From NCBI GenBank assembly GCA_037444075.1, contig JBBIND010000002.1, forward strand, positions 144,561 to 208,560: DNA of 64,000 nucleotides. The letters run 5' to 3'. The stretch comes from JBBIND01 sp037444075 (GTDB lineage: Bacteria > Acidobacteriota > Terriglobia > Bryobacterales > Bryobacteraceae). The translations under genes were made by a program, and so were the position numbers. Below the pieces are notes generated by a model. That model saw only the letters and a program-made list of their open reading frames with translations, was not told the DNA's origin and made no database searches. Positions within the stretch are counted from its first letter, which is position 1, and every line of letters starts with the position of its first letter. Below, one piece after another: positions 1-7,987 of this stretch.

Positions 1-163
1 GGGAGGCAGGGGGCTTGGTCTGAGTGTGGTGGAAAGCATTGTCAGGCAGCACGGTGGCGAGGTGCGTGCCGCCAATCGGGAAGGCCGTCCCGGAGCGGTC
101 TTCACCATCCTGCTGCCCACTGCCGCCCTGAATGGTCCGGCCGGCGAAAGGAACCCCTCTTAG
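1..163 (+). CDS. sensor histidine kinase, C-terminal end (partial)
   Basis: Only the last 53 codons lie in the window; the reading frame starts at base 2. The peptide opens with GGRGLGLSVV, which matches the G2 box of the HATPase_c fold (GxGLGL), and continues with the usual tail of that domain (a helix followed by IVRQHGGEV and a GAVFTILLP strand). This is the ATP-binding catalytic domain of a two-component sensor kinase. The sensor part is outside the window, so the stimulus is unknown. The stop overlaps the stop of the convergent ridA-like gene by a few bases. Confidence 0.8.
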   Translation, partial: GGRGLGLSVVESIVRQHGGEVRAANREGRPGAVFTILLPTAALNGPAGERNPS

Positions 164-549
164 GGATTCCGGGGCTTGTAAGCCACGCAGTCGATTTCCA
201 CCTTCATGTCAGGATTGGCGAACTTCGCTTCCACCGTTGTGCGCGCCGGCCGGTGTTTGCCGAAAAACTCGGCGTAGACCTGGTTCATAGCGCCGAAATC
301 CCGCCCATCGCGCAAGAACACGGAGCACTTGACGACCTCTGTCACCGAGGCGCCGGCCGCCTCCAGGATCCGGCGGATGTTCTCGAGCACCAGGCGCGTC
401 TCGTGTTGGATGTCGCCCAGCGAGAACTGGTTGGTTTCCGGATCAACCGGACCCTGTCCGGAAACGTAGATGAAATCGCCCGCGCGGATAGCCGGCGTGT
501 AAGGTCCGCGAGGCTCCGGGGCTCCTGTGGGAAGAATGCGTTCGATCAT
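160..549 (-). CDS. RidA family protein (YjgF/YER057c/UK114)
   Basis: At 129 residues this is the normal RidA length. The family's substrate-binding arginine lies in HRPARTTVEAKF, and the preceding DFGAMNQVYAEFF is typical. Characterised RidA proteins hydrolyse reactive enamine/imine intermediates released by PLP enzymes; other subgroups do different things, and the sequence alone does not tell which this is. Its ATG overlaps the stop of the upstream NYN gene in an ATGA arrangement, so the two are probably translationally coupled. Fold assignment is firm, substrate is not. Confidence 0.88.
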   Translation of the reverse strand: MIERILPTGAPEPRGPYTPAIRAGDFIYVSGQGPVDPETNQFSLGDIQHETRLVLENIRRILEAAGASVTEVVKCSVFLRDGRDFGAMNQVYAEFFGKHRPARTTVEAKFANPDMKVEIDCVAYKPRNP

Positions 550-1817
550 GATTCGGTCTTCTTGCGGCTCCTGCGCGTGGCCGTTGTGGACTTGGCGGAC
601 TTCTTTGCAGCGGTCTTCTTGCGAGTGGTCTTGCGCGGCTTCGGCTCGGGCTCGAAGTGAGACGGCTGTCCTTCCACTACAGGCTGTTTTTCGTCCTCCT
701 CCGCGGCGGCCTCAGACGGCTCCTCTTCCTCGGGCAGTGCGGGCGGGTAGAACTCGGAACCGAGGAAGACAAACAGCCCCTTCTCTTCGTCCGCTTCCAC
801 TCTCACCACGCCCTTGTCCTGGGCGAAGTTCAGCAACTCCGCGAATTCCTGGAATCCAAACGCCTTGCAGTCGAAATTCGGATGTTCCTCCGAGACCCAC
901 ACGGACAGCTCGTCGGCGGCAGCGCCTTCCTCCAAGTCCAGGCGGTGGCTTTCCAGCGTATCCCGCAGCACCGGCAGGGCTTCGTCGCGCTTGACCTGAG
1001 GCACTTCCGGCTGAGCCGCCGTCTTGCTTTCGATAATGTAACGACCGCCGGTGCCGCTGACGTTCACGTAACCGGCATCGCGGATCTTCTCGACGAATTC
1101 CGAGAAGCTGCCTACCCCGTAGGCTCTTTCGTTGAAGGAGGAATCCAGCTGAAGCATCGTGGACTTCAGCAACCCGAGCTGCGGCTGCACCGCCCGCCTG
1201 ATCAGCACTTGCAGGGCACGTTCCACCAGCGGCATCGCCTGCTGCAGATCGAGCGGCGCCGGACGAGCCTTTGACTGCTGGCGTTCGCCTGCCGGCTTGC
1301 CCTGTGGAGCGGCTTGTTTCTGCGGCTGTTGCGGCGGTGGCTTCTGAGCGTCGTAGATCAGCGATTCATAGCTGATGAACTCATGGCAGTTCTGCTGGAG
1401 GATGGTGCTCGTGAACGCCTTCCCGCCCACGACGAACACGGTCTTGCCGTATTCTCGGAGCTTGTTGACCAGCGGAATGAAATCGCTGTCGCCGCTCACC
1501 ACGGCGAAAGCGTTCACATGGTTGTGCGTAAACGCCATCTCCAGCGCATCCAGCGCCAGGTTGATGTCGGCGGCGTTTTTATCACCCCGAGGGGACGGCA
1601 CACGCTGCACCATCTGAACGGCGTTCTCCGCCATCTGCCGCGTGGCGCCTTCTTTGCGGTTCCAGTTCGCGTAGGCGAACTTGGCGATGATATCGCCCCT
1701 TTCCTTAAGAGCGTCCAGCGGCAGGGACACGTCAAATTCGCGCCTGAGCGTGGACTTCACGCCGATTTCAATGTTGTCGTAGTCCACAAATACGGCTATG
1801 TTCAGTTTCTCTTGCAT
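546..1817 (-). CDS. NYN-domain putative ribonuclease with two OST-HTH/LOTUS-like domains
   Basis: Residues 5-155 form a NYN (LabA/DUF88, PIN-like) domain: FVDYDN near residue 11, AADINLALD near 82 and VSGDSDF near 108 carry the acidic metal-binding residues, so nuclease activity is plausible. A Gln/Pro-rich linker follows. Residues about 190-262 and 277-353 resemble tandem OST-HTH/LOTUS modules (GSFSEFVEKIRDAG and FGFQEFAELLNFA are the characteristic helices), which bind RNA in other proteins. The last 35 residues are Lys/Arg-rich and probably contact nucleic acid. The gene lies 60 bases after the mutase small subunit and overlaps ridA by 4 bases. No Shine-Dalgarno is evident before the ATG. 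The RNA target is unknown. Confidence 0.85.
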   Translation of the reverse strand: MQEKLNIAVFVDYDNIEIGVKSTLRREFDVSLPLDALKERGDIIAKFAYANWNRKEGATRQMAENAVQMVQRVPSPRGDKNAADINLALDALEMAFTHNHVNAFAVVSGDSDFIPLVNKLREYGKTVFVVGGKAFTSTILQQNCHEFISYESLIYDAQKPPPQQPQKQAAPQGKPAGERQQSKARPAPLDLQQAMPLVERALQVLIRRAVQPQLGLLKSTMLQLDSSFNERAYGVGSFSEFVEKIRDAGYVNVSGTGGRYIIESKTAAQPEVPQVKRDEALPVLRDTLESHRLDLEEGAAADELSVWVSEEHPNFDCKAFGFQEFAELLNFAQDKGVVRVEADEEKGLFVFLGSEFYPPALPEEEEPSEAAAEEDEKQPVVEGQPSHFEPEPKPRKTTRKKTAAKKSAKSTTATRRSRKKTES

Positions 1818-1877
1818 GTTGACTCGTTTCCGCGGGCTTCAGCTTCTGCCCGCTGCTGCCAGGTGTCGATGGCAGCG

Positions 1878-2306
1878 TCAGTCTGGTGCGCCTGCGGCAG
1901 ACCGTACAAACTCCACGATGGTATCAAGCGAAGCGCCCGGCTGGAACACGGCGGCCACACCCAGTCGCTTCAGCGGTTCGATGTCCTCATCGGGGACCGT
2001 TCCTCCCACAATTACCACGACATCGTCCATGCCCTTGTCGCGGAGCAACTCCATCACGCGCGGCACGATCGTCGCATGCGCGCCTGACAGGATACTCAAG
2101 CCAATGACCTGAACGTCCTCCTGCAAAGCCGCGTTGACGATCATCTCGGGAGTCTGTCTCAAACCCGCGTAGATGACTTCCATGCCGGCGTCGCGCAAGC
2201 CTCGGGCAACAACTTTGATCCCCCGGTCATGGCCATCCAACCCGGCCTTGGCCACTAATACCCGGATTTTCCTCCGCTTGCCCGCGGCTGGCCGCTGCTC
2301 GCTCAC
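1878..2306 (-). CDS. acyl-CoA mutase small subunit, B12-binding
   Basis: This 142-residue protein is a stand-alone cobalamin-binding domain. It has the base-off/His-on signature DGHDRG (DxHxxG) near residue 25, LSILSG near residue 71 and VGGTVP near residue 100, the three elements that hold adenosylcobalamin. It starts 9 bases after the large subunit stop, so the two are co-translated. Separate catalytic and B12 chains are usual in isobutyryl-CoA, 2-hydroxyisobutyryl-CoA and archaeal-type methylmalonyl-CoA mutases. Which of these it serves is decided by the large subunit; see that entry. Confidence 0.93.
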   Translation of the reverse strand: MSEQRPAAGKRRKIRVLVAKAGLDGHDRGIKVVARGLRDAGMEVIYAGLRQTPEMIVNAALQEDVQVIGLSILSGAHATIVPRVMELLRDKGMDDVVVIVGGTVPDEDIEPLKRLGVAAVFQPGASLDTIVEFVRSAAGAPD

Positions 2307-2315
2307 TGCCTTTGA

Positions 2316-3935
2316 TTATAGGACGGCATCTTCGCGGTAGGTGCCGAACACCTTCCGTAGCGTCTCACAAATCTCGCCGAGCGTGGCATAAGCGCGCACT
2401 GCCTCGAGCAGATACGGCATGGTGTTCGCCTCTTCCTCCGCCGCCCGGCGGAGATCTTCCAGCGCGGATTGGACGCGTCCGGCATCGCGCCGCTCGCGCA
2501 GCGCCCGCAGCCTCGCGGCTTGGCGCGCATGGGCGTCTTCACCGATCTTGAGCAGTTCGATGGGCTTCTCGCGCGTTTCCTTGAACTCGTTCACGCCCAC
2601 GATGATCCGCTGTCCGCTTTCTATCTCCCGCTGGTGGCGATAGCTGGCGTCGGCTATCTCCCGCTGCGGGAAGTTCTGCTGGATGGCTTCAATCATGCCG
2701 CCCATCTCGTCGATGCGGCGGATGTATTCCAGCGCGGCTTTCTCCATCTCCAGGGTCAGATTCTCTATGACGTAGCTGCCGCCGAACGGGTCCGCCACGG
2801 CGGCCACGCCGCTTTCGTGGGCCAGAATCTGCTGTGTCCGCAGGGCGATGGTTACGGCTTCCTCGCTCGGCAGGGCATACGCCTCGTCGAGTGAGTTGGT
2901 ATGAAGCGACTGTGTCCCGCCCAGCACCGCGGCCAGCGCCTGTACCGTCGTGCGGACCACGTTATTGTAAGGCTGCTGCCAGGTAAGCGAGCATCCCGCC
3001 GTCTGCGTGTGGAAGCGGAGCTTGAGGCTCCGTTCGGACGTCGCTCCGAAACGCTCACGCATGATGTGCGCCCACAGTTTCCTGGCCGCGCGGTACTTGG
3101 CGATCTCCTCCAGGAAATCGTTGTGGGCGTTGAAGAAGAAGCTGACGCGTGGCGCGAATTCGTCCACCGTCAGGCCGCGCTCAATGGCCCATTCAACGTA
3201 CTCGATGCCGTCTCGCAGGGTAAAAGCCAGCTCCTGCACCGCCGTCGAGCCCGCCTCGCGGATGTGGTAGCCGCTTACGGAAATGGTGTTGTAACGCGGC
3301 GCGTGTCGCGTCGCGTATTCCATTACGTCGATCACCAGCCGCATCGAGGGGCGCGGTGGATAGATGTACTCCTTCTGCGCGATGTACTCCTTCAGGATGT
3401 CGTTCTGAAGAGTGCCGGTCAGCTGTTTCCAGTCAACTCCCTGCTGCTCGGCCACTGCCAGATACATGGCCCAGATGATGGGCGCCGGTGAGTTGATGGT
3501 CATGGAGACGCTCACCTCACCCAACGGTATGCCGTTGAAGATGATCTCCATGTCCTCCAGTGAGGAGACTGGCACGCCGCATTTGCCCACTTCACCCGTG
3601 GAGAACTCGTGGTCGGAGTCATAGCCCATCAGGGTGGGCAGGTCGAAAGCCACGGAAAGGCCGGTCTGGCCCTGTTGGAGCAAGTACAGGTATCGCTGGT
3701 TGGTGTCCTCCGGTGTTGCGAAACCGGAGAACTGCCGCATGGTCCACAGCCGCCCCCGGTACATGTCGGCGTGGATGCCGCGCGTGTAAGGGAATTCGCC
3801 CGGGCTTCCGAGCTCGGAGCCGGGGTCGAACTCGCCTAAGTCTTCCGCGCTATAGGAGGACTTGAGTGGCAAGCCGCCCAGGGTGGTCACCTCGTGGCCG
3901 CCTGCTTCAGTAACGGGAGCCCGCCTCCTCCTCAT
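2316..3935 (-). CDS. B12-dependent acyl-CoA mutase large subunit (isobutyryl-CoA-mutase-like active site)
   Basis: The protein is a full-length TIM-barrel catalytic subunit of the methylmalonyl-CoA mutase family (about 539 residues) without the fused B12 domain. In methylmalonyl-CoA mutase, Tyr89 (TIRQY) and Arg207 hold the substrate carboxylate. Here the equivalents are Phe69 (TMRQF) and Gln187 (EYIAQKEY), 118 residues apart as in the reference enzymes; isobutyryl-CoA mutase has Phe80 and Gln198. The SGYH histidine is retained at 224. An automatic methylmalonyl-CoA mutase label may therefore be wrong; isomerisation of isobutyryl-CoA and n-butyryl-CoA is more likely. I chose the second ATG at 3935 because a TACAAT hexamer ends 7 bases before it; an ATG at 3944 would overlap that hexamer. 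The adenosyltransferase gene is divergent. Confidence 0.9.
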   Translation of the reverse strand: MRRRRAPVTEAGGHEVTTLGGLPLKSSYSAEDLGEFDPGSELGSPGEFPYTRGIHADMYRGRLWTMRQFSGFATPEDTNQRYLYLLQQGQTGLSVAFDLPTLMGYDSDHEFSTGEVGKCGVPVSSLEDMEIIFNGIPLGEVSVSMTINSPAPIIWAMYLAVAEQQGVDWKQLTGTLQNDILKEYIAQKEYIYPPRPSMRLVIDVMEYATRHAPRYNTISVSGYHIREAGSTAVQELAFTLRDGIEYVEWAIERGLTVDEFAPRVSFFFNAHNDFLEEIAKYRAARKLWAHIMRERFGATSERSLKLRFHTQTAGCSLTWQQPYNNVVRTTVQALAAVLGGTQSLHTNSLDEAYALPSEEAVTIALRTQQILAHESGVAAVADPFGGSYVIENLTLEMEKAALEYIRRIDEMGGMIEAIQQNFPQREIADASYRHQREIESGQRIIVGVNEFKETREKPIELLKIGEDAHARQAARLRALRERRDAGRVQSALEDLRRAAEEEANTMPYLLEAVRAYATLGEICETLRKVFGTYREDAVL

Positions 3936-3942
3936 TGCCCCC

Positions 3943-3948
3943 ATTGTA
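3943..3948 (-). promoter_or_regulatory. -10-like hexamer, probable leaderless start of the mutase operon
   Basis: On the minus strand the sequence reads TACAAT, then 7 bases, then ATG at 3935. Transcription starting about 7 bases after a -10 box would begin at or next to that ATG. No good -35 box is visible. Confidence 0.5.
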
Positions 3949-4003
3949 GCCCGGGCGGGCGGTGAAACAGCCCGCAGTGTCCTAGAATCAATTCAGGTAA
4001 GCC

Positions 4004-4645
4004 ATGCCCGAGCACGATCCTGTCCGCCCGCCCGTCATCCTGGACCGCATCTACACGCGTGGCGGGGATAAAGGCGACACCAGTTTGGCGGATGGCACGC
4101 GCGTCTCCAAAGATGCGCCGCGCATCTGCTGCTGCGGCGATTTGGACGAACTGAGCGCTTTTGTGGGCGCGGCGCGCGTGGAGGCCGTGGCGATTGCCTC
4201 CCAGGCGCCCCTAGGCCACTTGGTGTCCATGCTTGAACGAATCCAGCACCAGTTGTTCAATCTGGGCGCTGCGCTGGCCTCGCCCGGCAAGATTCCAGGT
4301 GAGGGGCAGGCGTTTCCTGAACCGTCTGACATTGAGTTTCTGGAGCGCGAAATCGATGCGCTCAACCGCGACCTGCCGCCGCTCAAGAGCTTCGTTCTTC
4401 CGGGAGCAGCCCCCCTGGACGCCGAACTGCACCGTTGCCGCGCTGTTTGCCGACGCGCGGAACGGAGTCTGGTGGCGTTGTCTGCCGTCGAGCCTGTGCC
4501 CCCGCACGCCCTGCCGTACCTGAACCGGTTGTCCGACGCCTTCTTTGTTTGGGCGCGCTGGGCCTGCCGCCAACTCGGCGCCGGCGAGATTCTCTGGGAT
4601 CCAAAACTGGCATCCCCGCAGCGGGACGCATCTTCCGGAGAGTAG
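4004..4645 (+). CDS. PduO/MMAB-type cob(I)alamin adenosyltransferase
   Basis: The enzyme transfers adenosyl from ATP to cob(I)alamin, making the cofactor of the mutase encoded divergently 68 bases away. The family motifs are present: TRGGDKGDTSL near residue 18 (ATP loop), GDLDELSAFVG near 46, FVLPGAAP near 129, HRCRAVCRRAERS near 142 and YLNRLSDAFFVWAR near 172. Length (213 residues) is slightly above the usual 180-200. A TAGAAT hexamer at 3983-3988 may be its -10 box, giving a short leader. The gene pair mutase/adenosyltransferase is a known functional association. Confidence 0.93.
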   Translation: MPEHDPVRPPVILDRIYTRGGDKGDTSLADGTRVSKDAPRICCCGDLDELSAFVGAARVEAVAIASQAPLGHLVSMLERIQHQLFNLGAALASPGKIPGEGQAFPEPSDIEFLEREIDALNRDLPPLKSFVLPGAAPLDAELHRCRAVCRRAERSLVALSAVEPVPPHALPYLNRLSDAFFVWARWACRQLGAGEILWDPKLASPQRDASSGE

Positions 4646-4695
4646 GCCAGCCAATTTTGCCCGTTAGCTGTCTTGCCAGCGCTGTGCCGCTGGAC

Positions 4696-4701
4696 TAAGA
4701 T
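4696..4701 (+). promoter_or_regulatory. -10-like hexamer before the enoyl-CoA hydratase gene
   Basis: TAAGAT is followed by 8 bases and the ATG at 4710. Only a weak AGG lies between them, so a leaderless or very short-leader mRNA is likely. No convincing -35 box is seen. Confidence 0.4.
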
Positions 4702-4709
4702 GACAGGCG

Positions 4710-5669
4710 ATGAGCCCGCTTGTTCGTTGGACCAAGACTGGCGAAATCGCCATCGTTACCATTGACAATCCCCCTGTCAATGCCCTGAGTCCGGGAGTTC
4801 CCGAGGGCATTCTCGCTTGCCTTGAGGAACTCAACGCCGATCCCGAAGTGGAAGCCACGGTTCTGATTGGTGCGGGGCGCACTTTCATCGCCGGAGCCGA
4901 CATCCATGAGCTTTCTCGGATTGCCAGCGGAGAACGCAGCCGCGACCTCGGCCTTCAGCCGGCCATTCTGGCGCTCGAGAATTCTCCCAAACCAGTGATC
5001 TGCGCCATACACGGCACCGCGCTTGGCGGAGGCTTGGAATTCGCCATGGGAGCGCACTACCGTGTGGCGGCTCCATCCGCCCGCCTCGGCCAGCCTGAAA
5101 TCCGGCTGGGTCTCATCCCCGGCGCCGGGGGCACGCAACGGTTGCCGCGGCTGGTGGGTGTCGAAAAGGCCGTGGAGATGTGCTCGCTCGGGCAGCCTGT
5201 TTCCGCCGCTGAGGCTCTGCAATGCGGCCTGGTGGACCGCTTGATCGAAGGCGACCTGCTTGAAGGGGCGTTGGCCTTCGCGCGTGAAATGCTCGCCCGT
5301 AGAGCAGAGCCACCCAAGACACGGGATAGGGCTGTCTCCCCGGATGACCCCACTGCTCTGGCGCCGGTCTTTGACGCCGCCCGCGATGCTGCCAGGAAGA
5401 GGATCCGAGGGCAGCAGGCTCCGCTGAGAGCTATCGAAGCCATCGGATATGCCACATCGGCGAGTTTTGAGGAAGGGCTCCGGCAGGAAGCGCGCCTGTT
5501 TGAAGAGTGCCTCTTCTCGGACGAGTCCAGGGCCCTGATCCACGTCTTCTTCGCGGAACGCGCCACGGGGAAAGCCCGGATCGGCCGACGTGACTGCTCC
5601 AGCGTTCCGTGTGGTGGCTGTTGTCGGAGCTGGCACCATGGGCAGCGGTATCGCCACGGCACTGGCTGA
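4710..5669 (+). CDS. enoyl-CoA hydratase half of a split FadB/FadJ-like enzyme
   Basis: Residues 1 to about 290 are a crotonase-fold enoyl-CoA hydratase: oxyanion-hole AGADIHE near 61, the two catalytic glutamates at Glu110 (GGGLEFAMG) and Glu130 (GQPEIRLG), and PGAGGTQRLPR. Residues after that resemble the linker that joins hydratase to 3-hydroxyacyl-CoA dehydrogenase in fused beta-oxidation enzymes (ALIHVFFAERATGK). After this point the frame runs into a Cys/Arg/His-rich tail of about 25 residues that looks out of frame, while the dehydrogenase continues in the +1 frame. The domain is probably active; the tail as written is probably not natural. See the finding on the frameshift at 5567-5570. 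Confidence 0.88.
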   Translation: MSPLVRWTKTGEIAIVTIDNPPVNALSPGVPEGILACLEELNADPEVEATVLIGAGRTFIAGADIHELSRIASGERSRDLGLQPAILALENSPKPVICAIHGTALGGGLEFAMGAHYRVAAPSARLGQPEIRLGLIPGAGGTQRLPRLVGVEKAVEMCSLGQPVSAAEALQCGLVDRLIEGDLLEGALAFAREMLARRAEPPKTRDRAVSPDDPTALAPVFDAARDAARKRIRGQQAPLRAIEAIGYATSASFEEGLRQEARLFEECLFSDESRALIHVFFAERATGKARIGRRDCSSVPCGGCCRSWHHGQRYRHGTG

Positions 5670-6834
5670 TGCTGGCTTCGCCGTCATCCTGAAGGAGGTT
5701 TCCGATGAGGCCCTTCAACGCGGGCTAGGCCTGATCCGAGCCCATTACGCTTCAGCCGTGCAGAAAGGCCGCCTCAGACCGGAGGAGCTAGAGCGCCGCA
5801 TGGCGCTGATTACACCATCCCTCGATTACGCACAGTTTGCCCGGGCCGACCTGGTCATTGAAGCTGTCTTCGAGGATCTCGACGTAAAGAAGCGCGTCTT
5901 CGCAGAGTTGAGCGAGGCCTGCGGTGAGGACGCAATTCTCGCCACGAACACTTCGACCTTGGACATAGACGCCATCGCCGGCGCCACACCTCGCGCAGAG
6001 CGTGTGATCGGAGTGCACTTCTTCAGTCCGGCGCCCATCATGAGGCTGGTGGAAGTCGTTCGCGGCGCCGCAACCTCTCCCGAAACCACGGCCGGTTGCC
6101 TGGCTCTGGTGAAGAAACTCGGGAAGACTGCCGTTCTGGCCGGCAATTGCCGCGGCTTCATCGGCAACCGCATGTTTGAACCCTATCGGCGTGAAGCCCA
6201 ATTCCTGGTTGAGGAGGGCGCCCGGGTCGAGGAAGTGGACCGCGCCCTCACCGCCTTCGGCATGGCCATGGGGCCTCTGGCCACTTGCGATCTGGTCGGT
6301 TTGGACGTCATGTCGAGCATTCGGACCGTACTGCGCACCCTGGAGCCGGCCGGATTGCGGCAGCCGCTCATTGAAGACAGGCTCTGCACACTGGGGCGGC
6401 TGGGGCAGAAGACCGGCGCCGGTTGGTACCGCTACGGGGAGTCCCGCAAGGGAGTCCCCGACGACGAGGTGGCCGAGTTGATCCGGGACGCCGCGCACGG
6501 CGCAGGTCTGGAACCGCGGGAAGTCTCAGAGCAGGAGATTGTGGATCGAACGCTCTGCGCTCTCGTGAATGAGGGCGCGCGAATCCTGGACGAGGGGGCC
6601 GCTCAACGGGCTTCAGACATTGACGTCGTCTATGTCACCGGTTATGGCTTCCCGGCGTGGCGGGGAGGGCCCATGTGGTACGCCGACAGGGTGGGATTGG
6701 ACTGGGTTTACCAGAAGATACGCGGATTCGAAAGCCTTCACGGCGGGCATTGGAGACCTTCACCCTTGCTTGAGCGCCTGGCGCGGGAAGGGGGTAGTTT
6801 CGCTGCCCTGGACCGGGCCCAGGCTGAAACCTGA
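5590..6834 (+). CDS. 3-hydroxyacyl-CoA dehydrogenase half of a split FadB/FadJ-like enzyme
   Basis: The product oxidises 3-hydroxyacyl-CoA with NAD. It has the Rossmann motif VVGAGTMGSG near residue 11, the catalytic pair His143 (VHFFSPAP) and Glu155 (LVEVV), GNCRGFIGNR, and a second C-terminal dehydrogenase domain ending in GYGFPAWRGGPM, which is the layout of the C-terminal part of fused trifunctional-enzyme subunits. The only available start is GTG at 5590, 79 bases inside the hydratase frame, with no Shine-Dalgarno or -10 sequence before it. Removing one G from the run at 5567-5570 would fuse it to the hydratase through a normal linker. Together with the mutase this could channel butyryl-CoA into beta-oxidation (inference). 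Confidence 0.9.
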   Translation: MTAPAFRVVAVVGAGTMGSGIATALADAGFAVILKEVSDEALQRGLGLIRAHYASAVQKGRLRPEELERRMALITPSLDYAQFARADLVIEAVFEDLDVKKRVFAELSEACGEDAILATNTSTLDIDAIAGATPRAERVIGVHFFSPAPIMRLVEVVRGAATSPETTAGCLALVKKLGKTAVLAGNCRGFIGNRMFEPYRREAQFLVEEGARVEEVDRALTAFGMAMGPLATCDLVGLDVMSSIRTVLRTLEPAGLRQPLIEDRLCTLGRLGQKTGAGWYRYGESRKGVPDDEVAELIRDAAHGAGLEPREVSEQEIVDRTLCALVNEGARILDEGAAQRASDIDVVYVTGYGFPAWRGGPMWYADRVGLDWVYQKIRGFESLHGGHWRPSPLLERLAREGGSFAALDRAQAET

Positions 6835-6904
6835 ACCCGCCGTCCAGGGAGCCGCCAGCGGCCATTTTTGCTCAACTGCGCCGCCATACTTCCCGGCTGC
6901 GTGG

Positions 6905-6933
6905 TTGACACCCACCTACGCCGTTTTTATGAT
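6905..6933 (+). promoter_or_regulatory. sigma-70-type promoter of the ABC/Gld-like operon
   Basis: TTGACA at 6905-6910 and TATGAT at 6928-6933 are separated by exactly 17 bases, an almost perfect housekeeping promoter and the best one in the window. Initiation near 6940 would leave an mRNA leader of about 85 bases before the ATG at 7025. Confidence 0.8.
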
Positions 6934-7024
6934 GAAATTTCATCGCTGGACGGGCTCCGCTCCCGTCCAAGTGTTATGTAGACACCGTGTGCTAGGTATC
7001 TTTCCCGATTAAGAGAGCCTCCGT

Positions 7025-7987
7025 ATGATTAAAGTCGAAGGTTTCACGAAGCGATACGCGCGCAACGTCGCGGTCGACAACATATCCTTCGAGGTCCCAA
7101 AGGGGCAGATCGTCGGTTTCCTGGGGCCGAATGGCGCCGGCAAGACCACGACCATGAGGGTACTCACCTGCTTCATGCCCCCGACGTTCGGTACGGCCCG
7201 CGTGGCCGGCTTCGACGTCCTGAAGGAACCTCTGGAAGTGAAGAAGCGTATCGGTTACCTGCCGGAGACCCCGCCGTTGTATCCCGAAATGGAGGTAGTT
7301 GAGTATCTTCAATTCACGGGCCGGCTGAAGGGTATTCCCAAGTCCGACCTCGCGCGAAGGGTCAAAGAAGTCACTGAGCGCTGCGCCATCGGTGAGGTGA
7401 TGACGCGCCTCATCGGCAAACTGTCACGAGGTTTCCGCCAGCGTGTCGGTCTCGCGCAGGCCATTATCCACAACCCGGATGTGCTGATTCTGGACGAACC
7501 CACGGCGGGTCTGGACCCGAAGCAGATCATCGAAACCCGCGCCCTGATCAAACAACTGGCCGGGGATCATACGATCATCCTCAGTACCCACATCCTGCCC
7601 GAGGTGGGGCAGACCTGCCAGCAGGTCATCATCATCTCCAAGGGCAAGTTGGTGGCGACGGAATCCGTCGAAAACCTGACCAAGCGCCTGCACGGCGCAG
7701 AATCAGTCGTCGTCGAAGCCGTGGCTCCCGAGGGCTCCGCGGTCCAGCAGAGGCTGGAGCAGGTGCCGGGTGTCAGCCGCGTCCTCCTCAAGGAGGTGCG
7801 CGACGGGCGCTCCCGGCTGGAAGTCGAAAGCCTGCCGGGACGCTCTATTCGCGCGGACCTCGCCAAGGCAGTCGTGGAAGCCGGTTGGGGGCTCTATGAA
7901 CTCCAACCCGTCGCCTTCAGCCTCGAGGAGATCTTCCTCCAGTTGACTGGTTCGGAATCGGACGACGCGCCGGGAGGTGCCCAGTGA
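7025..7987 (+). CDS. ABC transporter ATP-binding protein (GldA-like)
   Basis: Cytoplasmic ATPase of an ABC-2 type exporter. Walker A GPNGAGKT lies at 34-41, the signature LSRGFRQRVG near 133 (a variant of LSGGQ typical of the GldA/CcmA-type group), Walker B ILDEP near 155 and the switch histidine at 189 (STHIL). The remaining 100 residues form the extra domain common in this group. It is the first gene of a four-gene operon and overlaps the permease by an ATGA. Homologous ATPases serve gliding-motility complexes in Bacteroidetes but are also widespread in non-gliding bacteria, so the cargo here is unknown. Confidence 0.92.
   Translation: MIKVEGFTKRYARNVAVDNISFEVPKGQIVGFLGPNGAGKTTTMRVLTCFMPPTFGTARVAGFDVLKEPLEVKKRIGYLPETPPLYPEMEVVEYLQFTGRLKGIPKSDLARRVKEVTERCAIGEVMTRLIGKLSRGFRQRVGLAQAIIHNPDVLILDEPTAGLDPKQIIETRALIKQLAGDHTIILSTHILPEVGQTCQQVIIISKGKLVATESVENLTKRLHGAESVVVEAVAPEGSAVQQRLEQVPGVSRVLLKEVRDGRSRLEVESLPGRSIRADLAKAVVEAGWGLYELQPVAFSLEEIFLQLTGSESDDAPGGAQ

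Noticed and set aside
2316..3935. Plain methylmalonyl-CoA mutase call
   Set aside because: The two substrate-specificity residues are Phe and Gln, not Tyr and Arg, so the specific name is not supported.
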